Under the pieces are notes generated by a model. That model made no database searches. It saw nothing but the letters and a program-made list of their open reading frames with translations, and was not told the DNA's origin. Positions 1 through 9,502 of a DNA stretch of 62,928 bases are shown here, piece by piece (position 1 is the stretch's first letter; each line of letters starts with the position of its first letter). Made by a program: the position numbers and the translations under genes. The DNA is from Corynebacterium otitidis ATCC 51513 (lineage in GTDB: Bacteria; Actinomycetota; Actinomycetes; Mycobacteriales; Mycobacteriaceae), in the NCBI RefSeq assembly GCF_000296405.1, contig NZ_JH815192.1, positions 378,701 to 441,628 on the forward strand. The letters are read 5' to 3'.

Positions 1-1
1 C

Positions 2-253
2 CCGGATCAGCGCCCCGGGGCGGCGAAGGGCCGCAGCGAGCAGGCCCGGATCCGCGCGAGGCAGGCGAGCCGCGACTCCGCGGCCCGCGCCGACGGGGAG
101 GCGGTCTCCTCGGCGAGCGAGGAGCGCCCGAGGCGCGGCCACGGCGCCAGGGTCACGACGAAGCGCAGCCAGCGCCGCACCCGCGAGGAGCCGCAGGCCC
201 CGCAGATCACCGTCGAGGAGCTCATGCGCCGCAACGCCCGCGGCGAGGGCTAG
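2..253 (+). CDS. C-terminal tail of a DUF6542-type protein (partial, 5' end outside window)
   Basis: An open frame runs in from the left edge and ends at the TAG at 251-253. The visible 83 residues are hydrophilic, rich in Arg, Ala and Glu, and end in TVEELMRRNARGEG. Tails of this kind occur on the actinobacterial DUF6542 membrane protein that often lies convergent to ispH, which is the arrangement here. The membrane-spanning part would lie outside the window, so family membership rests on the tail motif and the neighbour only. A strong hairpin follows immediately. Confidence 0.55.
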   Translation, partial: PDQRPGAAKGRSEQARIRARQASRDSAARADGEAVSSASEERPRRGHGARVTTKRSQRRTREEPQAPQITVEELMRRNARGEG

Positions 254-270
254 CTTTCCCACGACGAACA

Positions 271-321
271 GAGGCCGCCGCTGCCCCGCCCCAGTCTGTC
301 GGGGCGGGGCGCGGCGGCCTC
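271..321. terminator. Bidirectional hairpin terminator between the DUF6542-type gene and ispH
   Basis: AGGCCGCCGC-T-GCCCCGCCCC pairs with GGGGCGGGGC-GCGGCGGCCT across an 8-nt loop, leaving one bulged T. It lies between two convergent stop codons (253 and 370), so it can serve both genes. Confidence 0.8.
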
Positions 322-369
322 GGTGTGTCTTTAGGGCGCGGGGCTCGCGCCCGGCGCTGCCCGGGTGCC

Positions 370-1392
370 CTAGGTGCGGGCCGGGCGCAGCTCGCGGGGC
401 AGGGAGAAGGTGATCTTCTCGCTGGCGGTGGTGACCTCCTCGACGTCGCCGAAGCCCCGCTCGGCGAGCGTGGTGACGACGTCGCGCACGAGGATGTCGG
501 GCACCGACGCGCCCGAGGTGACGCCCACGGACTCGACGCCGTCGAGCCAGTCCTCGTCGATCTGGTGGGCGTAGTCGATAAGGTGTGCATCGTTAGCGCC
601 GGCCTGGAGGGCGACCTCGACGAGGCGGCGGGAGTTCGACGAGTTCCGCGAGCCGACGACGAGCATGAGGTCGCAGCGCTCGGCGATGGCCTTGACCGCG
701 ACCTGCCGGTTCTGCGTCGCGTAGCAGATGTCGTCGCTCGGCGGGTCGTCCAGGTGCGGGAAGCGCCGGTGGAGCGCCTCGCGGATCTTCATCGTCTCGT
801 CGACCGAGAGGGTCGTCTGGGACAGCCAGATGAGCTTCTCGTCGGCGAGCCAGCCGGGCAGCTCGTCGACGCCCTCGACGCCGTCGACGAGGTGGGTGAG
901 CTCGGGCGCCTCGCCGGCGGTGCCCTCGACCTCCTCGTGGCCCTCGTGCCCGATGAGCAGGATGTGGTATCCGGCCTTCGCGAAGCGCTTGACCTCGTTG
1001 TGGACCTTGGTGACCAGCGGACACGTCGCGTCCAGCGTCTTGAGCGACAGGCCGCGCGCCGAGTCGCGCACCGCGGGGCTCACCCCGTGCGCGGAGAACA
1101 CCGTGTGCGCGCCCTCGGGGATCTCGTCGGTGTCCTCGACGAAGATGGCGCCGCGCTCGCTCAAGGTCTCGACGACGTACTTGTTGTGGACGATCTGCTT
1201 GCGCACGTAGACCGGCGCACCGTACTTCTCTAAGGCGCGCTCGACGGTCTCGACGGCGCGGTCCACGCCCGCGCAGTAGCCGCGCGGCGCGGCGAGCAGC
1301 ACCTTCTTGCCGCGCTCGCCGGTCGCCACGCCCGCCACCGTCGGGGCGGTGGGGATCGACGCCTCACCGGATAGCTGACCTTCGGAGCTCAT
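370..1392 (-). CDS. ispH: 4-hydroxy-3-methylbut-2-enyl diphosphate reductase
   Basis: Last enzyme of the MEP isoprenoid pathway: an iron-sulphur protein reducing HMBPP to IPP and DMAPP. The 340-residue product carries the three cluster cysteines in their family motifs: C40 (GYCAGV), C124 (DATCPLV) and C223 (CYATQNRQ). The GHEEVEGT stretch near 151 and TSGASVPD near the end are also typical. The ATG at 1392 is preferred: the frame stays open to 1596, but the upstream part is a Pro/Arg-rich translation unlike the family. It is divergent from xseA with about 140 bp between them. It is a single-copy core gene supplying precursors for the prenyl transferase further along. Confidence 0.96.
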   Translation of the reverse strand: MSSEGQLSGEASIPTAPTVAGVATGERGKKVLLAAPRGYCAGVDRAVETVERALEKYGAPVYVRKQIVHNKYVVETLSERGAIFVEDTDEIPEGAHTVFSAHGVSPAVRDSARGLSLKTLDATCPLVTKVHNEVKRFAKAGYHILLIGHEGHEEVEGTAGEAPELTHLVDGVEGVDELPGWLADEKLIWLSQTTLSVDETMKIREALHRRFPHLDDPPSDDICYATQNRQVAVKAIAERCDLMLVVGSRNSSNSRRLVEVALQAGANDAHLIDYAHQIDEDWLDGVESVGVTSGASVPDILVRDVVTTLAERGFGDVEEVTTASEKITFSLPRELRPART

Positions 1393-1531
1393 GGCCCACA
1401 CAGTATCGGACCCACCCCCCTGGCGCCTAGAGTGGAGAGGCACTCTGGCAGGCTCGGCCCTGCCCGCGGCGCCCGGCCGGGGCCTGCGGGGCGGTGGCCC
1501 GGGCGCGCAGGCGGGAAGGAGTTGAGGGCGC

Positions 1532-2875
1532 GTGGCACAGGCCTCCTCGAGCGCGGAGCGGCCGCTGCCCGTCGGTCGCGTCAACGGGCTCATCAAGGGC
1601 TGGATCGAGCGCCTCGGGTACGTGTGGGTCGAGGGTCAGCTCACCCAGGTGAACTACAAGGAGACCTGGGCGCTGTCCTACCTCACGCTGCGCGACGTGT
1701 CAGAGGAGTCCTCCCTGTCGCTCACGTGCCCGAGCTCGATCATCCGCTCCGCGCCGTTCCCGGTGCGCGACGGCGACCGGGTCGTCGTGTGCGCGAAGCC
1801 GAACTACTACCCCAAGCGCGGCACGTTCTCGCTGCGCGTCTCCGAGATCCGCCCCGTCGGCGTCGGCGAGCTGCTCGCCCGCATCGAGCGGCTGCGCCAG
1901 AGCCTTGCCGACGAGGGGCTCTTCGACGAGTCCCGCAAGACCCGCCCGCCGTTCCTGCCGCGCCGCGTGGGGCTCATCACCGGCAAAGACTCCGCCGCGG
2001 AGCGCGACGTCATGAGCGTCGCGCGCGACCGCTGGCCCGCCGTCGCCTTCGAGGTGCGCAACACCCCCGTGCAGGGCGCCGGCACCATGCCCCGCGTCGT
2101 CGAGGCGCTCAAGGAGCTCGATGAGGACCCGGCGGTCGACGTCATCATCATCGCCCGCGGCGGCGGCTCGGTGGAGGACCTGCTGCCCTTCTCCGAGGAG
2201 GAGCTCGTGCGCGCCGTCGCGGCCGCGCGCACCCCGGTGGTCTCCGCGATCGGCCACGAGCCCGACCACCCGGTGCTCGACAACGTCGCCGACCTGCGCG
2301 CCGCCACCCCCACGGACGCCGCGAAACGCGTGGTGCCCGACGTCGCCGGGGAGCGCGAGCTGCTCGCCGACCTGCGGGCCCGCGCCGCGGAGTCGCTTCG
2401 GCGCTGGGTGCGCACCCAGCGCGAGTCGCTGCGCGCCATCGCCACGCGCCCCTCGGTCGCGGACCCGACAACCGGGCTTCGCCGCCAGCGCGAGGAGACG
2501 CGGCTGCTCGGCGAGCGCTCCCGGCGCGCCGTCGGCCAGCTCCTCGAGCGGCACCGCGCGCAGCTCGCGTCGCTGCGCTCCTCGGTCGCGGCGCTGGGCC
2601 CCGCGGCCACCCTGGAGCGCGGCTACAGCATCGTCCAGGTCAAGCCGCGCGACGGCGGCGAGCCCGAGGTCGTCACCAGCGTCGAGCAGGCCCCGCCGGG
2701 CAGCCAGCTGCGCATCCGCGTCGCCGACGGCGCGGTGCTCGCCGCCGGCATCGGGGTGAGCCGCGCCGGCGCGGGCGACACGAAGAACACGGGCCAGACA
2801 GACAGCGGCGGCCCGGCCGGCGGCGCCGGCTCCCCCGCCGGACCCGAGCCCACGACCCCACCCAGCGAGCAGTAA
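1532..2875 (+). CDS. xseA: Exodeoxyribonuclease VII large subunit
   Basis: Large subunit of ExoVII, which degrades single-stranded DNA from both ends to oligonucleotides and acts in repair with XseB. The 447-residue product has the N-terminal OB-fold region (about 15-110, with [10 protein letters not shown] and YFPKR-like YYPKR), then the catalytic domain with [26 protein letters not shown] and [10 protein letters not shown], a helical coiled region, and a low-complexity Gly/Pro tail. The GTG at 1532 has a GGAAGGA box 11 nt upstream. It is followed after 11 nt by xseB, so the two are co-transcribed. Confidence 0.95.
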   Translation: MAQASSSAERPLPVGRVNGLIKGWIERLGYVWVEGQLTQVNYKETWALSYLTLRDVSEESSLSLTCPSSIIRSAPFPVRDGDRVVVCAKPNYYPKRGTFSLRVSEIRPVGVGELLARIERLRQSLADEGLFDESRKTRPPFLPRRVGLITGKDSAAERDVMSVARDRWPAVAFEVRNTPVQGAGTMPRVVEALKELDEDPAVDVIIIARGGGSVEDLLPFSEEELVRAVAAARTPVVSAIGHEPDHPVLDNVADLRAATPTDAAKRVVPDVAGERELLADLRARAAESLRRWVRTQRESLRAIATRPSVADPTTGLRRQREETRLLGERSRRAVGQLLERHRAQLASLRSSVAALGPAATLERGYSIVQVKPRDGGEPEVVTSVEQAPPGSQLRIRVADGAVLAAGIGVSRAGAGDTKNTGQTDSGGPAGGAGSPAGPEPTTPPSEQ

Positions 2876-2886
2876 GAGAGGCCACC

Positions 2887-3192
2887 ATGACCAGCCCGAA
2901 CAACCCCGACACCGTCGGCAGCGGCGAGCCCAACGAAAACGCCTTCCCCCCGGTCGAGGAGCTCGGCTACGAGCGGGCCCGCAAGGAGCTCGCCGAGACG
3001 GTAAGCATCCTCGAGCGCGGCCAGATGAGCCTGGACGAGTCGCTCACCTACTGGGAGCGCGCCGAGGCGCTCGTCACCTACTGCGAGGGGCAGCTCAGCC
3101 GCGCCGAGGAGCGCGTCGAGAAGGCCCTCGGCGACCGGGACGGCGGCGAGGACGAGGCCGCCGCCGGCGCCGAGGAGGACGCGCCCTTCTAG
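2887..3192 (+). CDS. xseB: Exodeoxyribonuclease VII small subunit
   Basis: Small helical subunit that binds XseA. The 101-residue product has the family core LGYERARKELAETVSILERG...SLDESLTYWERAEAL followed by an acidic tail. It is slightly longer than the usual 70-85 residues because of hydrophilic extensions at both ends. The ATG lies 11 nt after the xseA stop, giving a tight xseAB operon. The gene ends 50 nt from the convergent stop of the DUF4245 gene. Confidence 0.93.
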   Translation: MTSPNNPDTVGSGEPNENAFPPVEELGYERARKELAETVSILERGQMSLDESLTYWERAEALVTYCEGQLSRAEERVEKALGDRDGGEDEAAAGAEEDAPF

Positions 3193-3242
3193 CTAGCGCG
3201 GTGCCGCTGTCCTTATCCCCCGGCGGCGCCGCTTCCCGGCCG

Positions 3243-3824
3243 CTAGCCCTGGGCGGGCTCCCCGCCGGGCAGCGGGTCGGCGTCGAGCGCGGCGCTAAAG
3301 AGCTCGGCGCGCTCCTCGTCGGTGGCCGCGCCGCTGACCATGAGCCGCGCGTCGCCCGCGTCGACGACCCACACGTCGCGCGCGTCGCCGTTCGGGTCGG
3401 CGAACACCTCGGCCGTCGCGCCGCCGGGCAGCGACTCCTCGCCCGCGGGCTCCCGAAACGCCCCGTCGAGCCCCGCCGCGCCCTCCGCGGGCGCGCCCGT
3501 CTGCACGAGCCGCAAGTACCCGTCGTCGGCGGTGATGTAGCCGACCGCCGCGCCAGGCTCCCCGTCGACCTGGAGGCGGCGGGCCGAGTTCGCGGTCCAC
3601 CCCTCGGGGCGCTCGGGCAGGCGCACCGCGAACGGCATGCTGCGCGCCTCGAGCTCGAGGAACGAGGCCTCGTCGACCTCCTGGACGGGCCCGCCCTCCG
3701 GGCGGCCCGGCTCGAAGGAGCACAGCCCGGTGGGCAGCACGAAGCCCACCATGACGGCGACGACGACGATGAGGGTGAAGACCATGTCCCGGCCGCCCTC
3801 GAAGACCTTCGGCTTGGCTACCAC
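3243..3824 (-). CDS. DUF4245 family membrane-anchored protein
   Basis: A 193-residue protein with one N-terminal transmembrane helix (about 14-32) and an exported domain of about 155 residues containing RLPERPEGWTANSARR and GYITADDGYL, the pattern of actinobacterial DUF4245 proteins. The function is unknown; the family normally sits between xseB and glpX, as here. The GTG at 3824 is chosen because AAGGGG precedes it. The gene is divergent from glpX across 193 bp that must hold both promoters. Confidence 0.85.
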   Translation of the reverse strand: MVAKPKVFEGGRDMVFTLIVVVAVMVGFVLPTGLCSFEPGRPEGGPVQEVDEASFLELEARSMPFAVRLPERPEGWTANSARRLQVDGEPGAAVGYITADDGYLRLVQTGAPAEGAAGLDGAFREPAGEESLPGGATAEVFADPNGDARDVWVVDAGDARLMVSGAATDEERAELFSAALDADPLPGGEPAQG

Positions 3825-4017
3825 GCCCCTTAGTATGGCACGCCGCCCCGCTGCGCCCGCCGGGCCTTAGGACCCCCGGGCTTGGGCGGGGAGTTTAGAC
3901 TCTGGCGGTGGACCCCGGCCCCGCGGCCACCCCGCGAGAAGGCCGGCCGCGACGACCAACCCCGCACCGAACCTTAACGTTCGGCCCCGCCGACCATGGA
4001 GGCATAAGGCAGCAATC

Positions 4018-5019
4018 ATGACCACTCCCAGCCCGCACTACCTGCCCGACCGCAACCTCGCCATGGAGCTCGTCCGCGTCACCGAGGCCGCGGCGCTCGC
4101 CGCGGGCCGCTGGGTCGGCCGGGGCCAGAAGAACGAGGGCGACGGCGCCGCCGTCGACGCGATGCGCCGCGTCATCAACTCGGTCACCATGGCCGGCGTC
4201 GTCGTCATCGGCGAGGGCGAGAAGGACGAAGCGCCCATGCTCTTCAACGGCGAGCAGGTCGGCACCGGCGAGGGCGCGGCCGTCGACATCGCCGTCGACC
4301 CCGTCGACGGCACCACGCTCATGGCCGAGGGCCGCCCCAACGCCATCTCCGTCATCGCCGCAGCGGAGCGCGGCTCCATGTACGACCCGTCCGCGGTGTT
4401 CTACATGGACAAGATCGCCGTCGGCCCCGAGGCGAAGGGCCACATCGACATCACCGCGCCCGTCAAGGCCAACATCGAGGCCGTCGCCCGCGCGAAGAAC
4501 ATCGCCGTCGCCGACACCACCGTCGTCGTCCTCGACCGGCCCCGCCACCGCGGCCTCATCGAGGAGATCCGCGAGGCCGGCGCGCGCGTCCAGCTCATCT
4601 CCGACGGCGACGTCGCCGGCGCGGTCGCCGCCGCGCAAGACGACGCGCAGAGCTCCGTCGACATCATGATGGGCACCGGCGGCACGCCCGAGGGCATCAT
4701 CACCGCCTGCGCGATGAAGTGCCTCGGCGGGGAGATCCAGGGCCGGCTCGCGCCGCGCGACGACGCCGAGGCCGAGAAGGCCCGCGCCGCCGGCCACGAC
4801 CTCGGCCGCGTGCTCGGCACGAACGACCTCGTCTCCTCGGACAACTGCTACTTCGCCGCCACCGGCGTCACCAGCGGAGACATGGTCGCCGGCGTGCGCT
4901 ACCGCTCCACCGGCGCGGTGACGAGCTCCCTGGTCATGCGCTCCAGCTCCGGCACGGTGCGCTACCTGGACTCCTACCACCGCCAGGCGAAGGTCGACGA
5001 CTACACCCCCGAGGCCTAG
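4018..5019 (+). CDS. glpX: Class II fructose-1,6-bisphosphatase
   Basis: Gluconeogenic enzyme releasing phosphate from fructose 1,6-bisphosphate; in Corynebacterium this GlpX-type enzyme is the main FBPase. The 333-residue product shows the metal and phosphate motifs of the family: [12 protein letters not shown] (64-75) and DPVDGTT (94-100), then [19 protein letters not shown] and AAGG lie 9-15 nt before the ATG. A strong terminator follows, so it is probably monocistronic. Its pairing with fumC downstream matches the conserved actinobacterial order. Confidence 0.95.
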   Translation: MTTPSPHYLPDRNLAMELVRVTEAAALAAGRWVGRGQKNEGDGAAVDAMRRVINSVTMAGVVVIGEGEKDEAPMLFNGEQVGTGEGAAVDIAVDPVDGTTLMAEGRPNAISVIAAAERGSMYDPSAVFYMDKIAVGPEAKGHIDITAPVKANIEAVARAKNIAVADTTVVVLDRPRHRGLIEEIREAGARVQLISDGDVAGAVAAAQDDAQSSVDIMMGTGGTPEGIITACAMKCLGGEIQGRLAPRDDAEAEKARAAGHDLGRVLGTNDLVSSDNCYFAATGVTSGDMVAGVRYRSTGAVTSSLVMRSSSGTVRYLDSYHRQAKVDDYTPEA

Positions 5020-5046
5020 CCCCGGCCCCGAACGCCGGGCCCATCC

Positions 5047-5083
5047 CCGCCCGCCCGCTCGCCGATCCGGAGCGGGCGGGCGG
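5047..5083 (+). terminator. Terminator after glpX
   Basis: A perfect 14-bp stem (CCGCCCGCCCGCTC with GAGCGGGCGGGCGG) with a 9-nt loop, 27 nt after the glpX stop. There is no real T-run, as is common in GC-rich actinobacteria. Confidence 0.75.
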
Positions 5084-5202
5084 ATTCGTCCCCCGAGACG
5101 GCCCCACCGCCCGCGCGGCTGGGCCATACTGGGTAGGCGTGCGGGCGCGGAGCAGAGGCGCCGCGCCGGGCTAGACACGGCCACCGCCCGTCCACCGCCA
5201 CC

Positions 5203-5224
5203 GCCGCCGCTCACAAGCGGCGGC
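5203..5224 (+). promoter_or_regulatory. Hairpin in the fumC upstream region
   Basis: GCCGCCGC - TCACAA - GCGGCGGC forms an 8-bp perfect stem followed by GCCTTTAAA, ending 46 nt before the fumC ATG. The possible -10 element (CATACT, 5125-5130) lies further upstream, so the hairpin would be inside the fumC leader. Whether it attenuates, stabilises or is incidental cannot be told from sequence. Confidence 0.4.
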
Positions 5225-5270
5225 GCCTTTAAACAACAGAAGACCACCAACCCCGAGAACGAAGGATCCT

Positions 5271-6671
5271 ATGGCAGACCAGGACTACCGCGTCGAACAC
5301 GACACCATGGGCGAGGTGCGCGTCCCGAAGGACGCGCTGTGGCGCGCGCAGACCCAGCGCGCGGTGAACAACTTCCCCGTCTCCGGCAGGCCGCTGGAGG
5401 CCGCGCAGATCCGCGCACTCGGGCTTCTTAAGGCCGCGTGCGCGACGGTGAACAAGGCCTCCGGGGCGCTGCCCGCGGACAAGGCCGACGCGATCGTCGC
5501 CGCCGCCACGGAGATCGCCGAGAACCGCCACGACGAGCAGTTCCCCATCGACGTGTTCCAGACCGGGTCGGGCACCTCGTCGAACATGAACACCAACGAG
5601 GTCATCGCCTCGCTCGCGAAGCGCGCGGGCGTCGAGGTGCACCCCAACGACGACGTCAACCACGGCCAGTCCTCGAACGACACGTTCCCCACCGCCACGC
5701 ACGTCGCCGCGACCGAGTCCGCGGTGCGCGAGCTGATCCCCGCCCTGAAGGCGCTCAAGGAGTCGCTCTCCAAGAAGGCCGGGGAGTTCGCCGAGGTCGT
5801 CAAGCCCGGCCGCACCCACCTCATGGACGCCGTGCCGGTCACCCTCGGCCAGGAGTTTTCCGGCTACGCGCACCAGATCGCCGCCGGCATCGAGCGCGTC
5901 GAGGCGACCCTGCCCAGGCTCGGGGAGCTCGCCATCGGCGGCACCGCCGCGGGCACGGGTATCAACACCCCGGCGGACTTCGGCGCGAAGGTCACCGAGG
6001 AGCTCAAGCGGCTCACCGGGCTCGACGAGCTCAAGGAGGCGCGCAACCACTTCGAGGCGCAGGCCGCGCGCGACGGGCTCGTCGAGTACTCCGCGGCGAT
6101 GCGCGGCGTGGCGGTCTCCCTCTACAAGATCGCCAACGACATCCGGCTCATGGGCTCCGGCCCGCTCACCGGCCTCGGGGAGCTGCGCCTCCCCGAGCTG
6201 CAGCCCGGCTCGTCGATCATGCCCGGCAAGGTCAACCCCGTGCTCTGCGAGACCGCCACCCAGGTCGCCGCGCAGGTCATCGGCAACGACTCCGCCGTCG
6301 CGTTCAGCGGCACGCAGGGCCAGTTCGAGCTCAACGTGTTCATCCCCGTCATGGCGCGTAACGTGTTGGAGTCGGCCCGGCTGCTGGCCAACACCGCCCG
6401 CCTCGTCGCGGAGAACATGGTCGACGGGCTTGAGGCCAACGCCGAGGAGATGGCCCGCCAGGCGGCCTCCTCGCCGTCGATCGTCACGCCGCTGAACTCG
6501 GCGATCGGCTACGACGCCGCCTCCAAGGTCGCGAAGCACGCCCTCAAGGAGGGCATCACCATCCGCCAGGCGGTCGTCGACCTGGGCCTCGTCGACGGGG
6601 AGAACCTCACCGAGGAGGAGCTCGACCGCCGCCTCGACGTGCTGGCGATGACCAACCCGGAGCGCGGCTAG
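5271..6671 (+). CDS. fumC: Fumarate hydratase, class II
   Basis: TCA-cycle enzyme interconverting fumarate and L-malate, iron-independent and tetrameric. The 466-residue product contains the superfamily signature [11 protein letters not shown] (about 314-324) and the substrate-site motifs [32 protein letters not shown] and [16 protein letters not shown] is correctly spaced before the ATG. It is flanked by glpX and a terminator. Confidence 0.96.
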   Translation: MADQDYRVEHDTMGEVRVPKDALWRAQTQRAVNNFPVSGRPLEAAQIRALGLLKAACATVNKASGALPADKADAIVAAATEIAENRHDEQFPIDVFQTGSGTSSNMNTNEVIASLAKRAGVEVHPNDDVNHGQSSNDTFPTATHVAATESAVRELIPALKALKESLSKKAGEFAEVVKPGRTHLMDAVPVTLGQEFSGYAHQIAAGIERVEATLPRLGELAIGGTAAGTGINTPADFGAKVTEELKRLTGLDELKEARNHFEAQAARDGLVEYSAAMRGVAVSLYKIANDIRLMGSGPLTGLGELRLPELQPGSSIMPGKVNPVLCETATQVAAQVIGNDSAVAFSGTQGQFELNVFIPVMARNVLESARLLANTARLVAENMVDGLEANAEEMARQAASSPSIVTPLNSAIGYDAASKVAKHALKEGITIRQAVVDLGLVDGENLTEEELDRRLDVLAMTNPERG

Positions 6672-6726
6672 CCCCCGCGCCGCCGAGCGCCCCGCCGGGC
6701 GGCAGAAGGCCAAAGCCCGGCGCCGC

Positions 6727-6774
6727 ACCCCGGCCCCGCCGCCCCAGCCACGGGCGGCCGGGGCCGGGGTTTTG
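6727..6774 (+). terminator. Terminator after fumC
   Basis: ACCCCGGCCCCG pairs with CGGGGCCGGGGT, extended inward by CCGCCC/GGGCGG with one bulge, and is followed by TTTGG. It separates fumC from the exporter gene. Confidence 0.8.
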
Positions 6775-6855
6775 GCTCACCATTATCGGAAAGTATCGAA
6801 CAGGAAAGCGCCCCGCGGCCCCCGCGGGGCGGACCGGAAAGGACAGTGACCGTGC

Positions 6856-8430
6856 ATGGCGTCTCAGGAGCACTCCCCCGCTAGCGGCTCGACGCGCCAG
6901 GGGGAGGGCGGCGGCTACGCGAGCGACGCGGAGCGCAAGCGCATGCTGCCGTGGGTGATCGCCACCCTCATCCTCTCGATGCTCATGAGCTCGCTCAACC
7001 AGATGATCTTCGTCGCCGCGCTGCCCACCATCGTCGGCGAGCTCGGCGGCGCGAACCACATCTCGTGGGTGATCAGCGGCTTCCTCCTCGGCCAGACGAT
7101 CGCCCTGCCGATCATCGGGAAGCTCGGCGACCAGATCGGCCGCAAGGGCCTCTTCCTCGGCGCGACCGTCGTGTTCGTCATCGGCTCGCTGCTCGGCGGC
7201 TCGGCGACGTCCATCGGGGTGCTCATCGCCGCGCGCATCGTCCAGGGGCTCGCCGCGGGCTCGCTCATGACGCTCTCCCAGGCGATTACCGCGGAGGTGA
7301 CGACCTCGAGGGAGCGCGGCCGCTACATGGGCTTCATGTTCGCCGCCTTCGGCGTCGCCTCCGTGCTCGGCCCGGTGCTCGGCGGCTGGTTCACCGACGG
7401 GCCCGGCTGGCGCTGGGGCCTGTACTTCAACGTGCCGCTCGGCGCGATCTCGCTGATCTCCACGGCGCTGCTGCTCAAGCTGCCGCGCCGGCCGAAGCGC
7501 CTCGACTGGGATATCCCCGGCACCATCGCGATGATCGTCGCGACCTCGAGCCTCATCGTCACGGTGACGTTCGGCGGCAACCAGTACGAGTGGACCGACC
7601 CGGTCATCCTCACGCTCGCGGGCGTGTTCATCGTCTCCACGCTGGCGTTCCTCTTCGCGGAGCTCCACTCCAGCGAGCCGCTCATCGCGCTCGGCCTGTT
7701 CCGCAAGCGCAACTTCCTCATCACGACGCTGTGCGGCTTCGGGGTGGGCATCTTCCTCTTCGGGACGCTCGCCTACCTGCCGACCTACATGCAGATGGTC
7801 CACATGCTCTCCCCCACCAACGCGGGCCTGATGATGGTGTGGATGATCGCCGGCATGATGGCCACCTCGATCACGACGGGCCAGATCATCTCGCGCACGG
7901 GCAGCTACAAGTGGTTCCCCGTCGTGGGCCTCACGCTCGTGGGCGTCATGCTCGTCCTCATCTCCGGGGTCACCCCGGAGACGCCGCTGACCAGGCTCGG
8001 GTTCTACATGCTCGGCCTCGGCGTCGGCATCGGCATGACCATGCAGATCCTCCTGCTCATCGTGCAGAACGCGTTCCCGCTCTCCGAGGTGGGCGTGGTG
8101 ACCTCGGTGAACAACTTCTTCCGCCAGACCGGCGGCGCCGTGGGCACCGCCCTGGTGGGCAGCGTGCTCTCCGCGAACCTCGCGGAGCTGCTCGCCGAGC
8201 GGGTGCCGGCCGCGCTCGGCGACGACGTCGACCCCGGCGCGCTGCCGGACGCGTCGAGCCTCACCCCGGACATCATCGACGACCTGCCGCCGGCGCTCAC
8301 CGAGGCGGTGACGAGCTCCTACAACGACGCGCTCATGCCGGAGTTCCTGTGGCTCGCGCCGCTGGCGTTCGCGTGCGCCGCGGCGCTGCTCTTCATCCGC
8401 AACGACCGGCTCAAGGAGACCATCGACTAG
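6856..8430 (+). CDS. MFS transporter, DHA2 (EmrB/QacA-like, 14-TM) family
   Basis: Proton-driven exporter of the major facilitator superfamily. The 524-residue product has about 14 hydrophobic segments and the DHA2 hallmarks: motif A GKLGDQIGRKGLFL after TM2, and the family C motif GPVLGGWFTDGPGWRWGLYFNVPLG around TM5. A periplasmic loop of about 50 residues lies near 440-490 before the last helix. GGAAAGGA precedes the ATG by about 12 nt. The upstream gap contains two TATCG repeats 11 bp apart, but no regulator gene is adjacent. The substrate is unknown; multidrug export is the family norm. Confidence 0.88.
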   Translation: MASQEHSPASGSTRQGEGGGYASDAERKRMLPWVIATLILSMLMSSLNQMIFVAALPTIVGELGGANHISWVISGFLLGQTIALPIIGKLGDQIGRKGLFLGATVVFVIGSLLGGSATSIGVLIAARIVQGLAAGSLMTLSQAITAEVTTSRERGRYMGFMFAAFGVASVLGPVLGGWFTDGPGWRWGLYFNVPLGAISLISTALLLKLPRRPKRLDWDIPGTIAMIVATSSLIVTVTFGGNQYEWTDPVILTLAGVFIVSTLAFLFAELHSSEPLIALGLFRKRNFLITTLCGFGVGIFLFGTLAYLPTYMQMVHMLSPTNAGLMMVWMIAGMMATSITTGQIISRTGSYKWFPVVGLTLVGVMLVLISGVTPETPLTRLGFYMLGLGVGIGMTMQILLLIVQNAFPLSEVGVVTSVNNFFRQTGGAVGTALVGSVLSANLAELLAERVPAALGDDVDPGALPDASSLTPDIIDDLPPALTEAVTSSYNDALMPEFLWLAPLAFACAAALLFIRNDRLKETID

Positions 8431-8491
8431 CCCCCCGGCTAGCCTCCGTCGCGCGCGGGCGCCGCCCGCCCGCCGCGCGGATAGAAGAGAA

Positions 8492-8526
8492 CCGCCCCGG
8501 CGGGCCAGCTCGGCCCGCCGGGGCGG
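8492..8526. terminator. Bidirectional terminator between the exporter and encapsulin genes
   Basis: CCGCCCCGGCGGGCC / GGCCCGCCGGGGCGG, a 15-bp perfect stem with a 5-nt loop, followed by CGTTCTTT on the plus strand. It sits between convergent stops at 8430 and 8587. Confidence 0.85.
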
Positions 8527-8586
8527 CGTTCTTTCGGCCCCGCTCCCCCGCCGCCCTACGCGGCGCGGGAGGAGGCGGGGCGCCCT

Positions 8587-9402
8587 CTAGTTCGGCTCGG
8601 CGATGGCGACGCCGGCCTCCTCGGAGGCGACGGCGAAGGTGAAGGACTCCTGCAGGTAGAGCTCCACGGCGTTCGCGTCGGAGCTCGTGTAGCCGATGGA
8701 GAGGTCCTGGCCGAGGTGGAGCTCGTAGTCCCCGCCGCGGGCGGAGACGAGCAGCGCCCCGTCGAGCGCGGGCGCCCAGATGAGGCGGCCGTCCTCGCGC
8801 AGCACCCGCTCGATGTGCTGCCGGATCGGGTAGCCGTGGTCGGTCTCCTGGAGCACCTTGGTGTAGAGCTCCTCGGAGAGCAGCAGGTTGTAGGGGCCCT
8901 CGACGCCCTCGCGGCGCAGCTTGTTGAGCGCCTCGGCGACGGCGCCGGGCAGCTCGGCGGTATCGCTCGGCAGCTCGACGGGCTCGTTGTCGGAGCTGCG
9001 CACGATCCCGGGGATCGCGCCGTCCTTCGTGCCGTGGAAGACGATCCGGTCCTCGGCGATGGCGATGCGGCGGGCGGCGGCGCGCACCGCGTCGACGTCG
9101 GCATCGACCGCGCCGCGCAGCACGGCGTCGAGCTCCGCGCGCTCGAGGGTGAAGGGCACCTTGAGCTCGACGACGGGGTAGACCTCGCGGGTGCGGGTCT
9201 CCACCCCGTCGGTCGCGGACGGCCCGTCGGTGAGCCGGCCGGTCGACAGCGCGGAGAAGTCCAGCCCCTTGGGCTCGGTGACGTCGACGACGCGGCGCCC
9301 CGCGATGGTGCGGGTGAACTGGGTGCGCGCGTCGTCCTCGATCTCGTCCCACGCCGCATCGGAGATCGGCGCGAGCTCGCGGTGCAGGTTGTTGGCGGTC
9401 AT
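8587..9402 (-). CDS. Encapsulin nanocompartment shell protein (family 1, linocin M18/CFP29-like)
   Basis: HK97-fold protein that self-assembles into an icosahedral protein shell loading cargo enzymes. The 271-residue product matches the family in length and landmarks: N-terminal NNLHRELAPISDAAWDEIEDDA; GRRVVDVTEPKG near 36; then the spine helix and A-domain with FHGTKDGAIPGI and the C-terminal TFAVASEEAGVAI. The start is fixed by GGGAGG 7 nt before the ATG. It is the second gene of an operon, 100 nt after the DyP peroxidase, which carries a loading peptide. The gap between them holds a hairpin that may set their relative yield. Confidence 0.93.
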   Translation of the reverse strand: MTANNLHRELAPISDAAWDEIEDDARTQFTRTIAGRRVVDVTEPKGLDFSALSTGRLTDGPSATDGVETRTREVYPVVELKVPFTLERAELDAVLRGAVDADVDAVRAAARRIAIAEDRIVFHGTKDGAIPGIVRSSDNEPVELPSDTAELPGAVAEALNKLRREGVEGPYNLLLSEELYTKVLQETDHGYPIRQHIERVLREDGRLIWAPALDGALLVSARGGDYELHLGQDLSIGYTSSDANAVELYLQESFTFAVASEEAGVAIAEPN

Positions 9403-9430
9403 GGCGGTCCTCCCAAAACGCTTCGTTCGG

Positions 9431-9453
9431 CCCGCGGCGTGCTGCGCCGCGGG
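9431..9453 (-). promoter_or_regulatory. Intercistronic hairpin between the DyP and encapsulin genes
   Basis: CCCGCGGCG - TGCTG - CGCCGCGGG, a 9-bp perfect stem with a 5-nt loop, 28 nt upstream of the encapsulin start on the transcribed strand. It could stabilise the shell cistron or partly terminate read-through; no T-run follows. Confidence 0.5.
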
Positions 9454-9502
9454 TGATGGTTTCTAAGGCGTCGGTGTTCGGTTGTCTCTCGGCGGTCGGC
9501 GC

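Noticed and set aside
1393-1596. Longer ispH beginning at the ATG at 1596
   Set aside because: The additional 68 residues are unlike any IspH and overlap the start of xseA on the other strand; the ATG at 1392 gives the family start.
5229-6728. Open frame antisense to fumC
   Set aside because: The translation is low-complexity and the sense strand encodes a complete fumarase; no ribosome site.
6951-8642. Long plus-strand frame overlapping the DHA2 exporter
   Set aside because: Rich in His, Arg and Pro, a typical shadow of a membrane-protein gene; the real frame has 14 helices.
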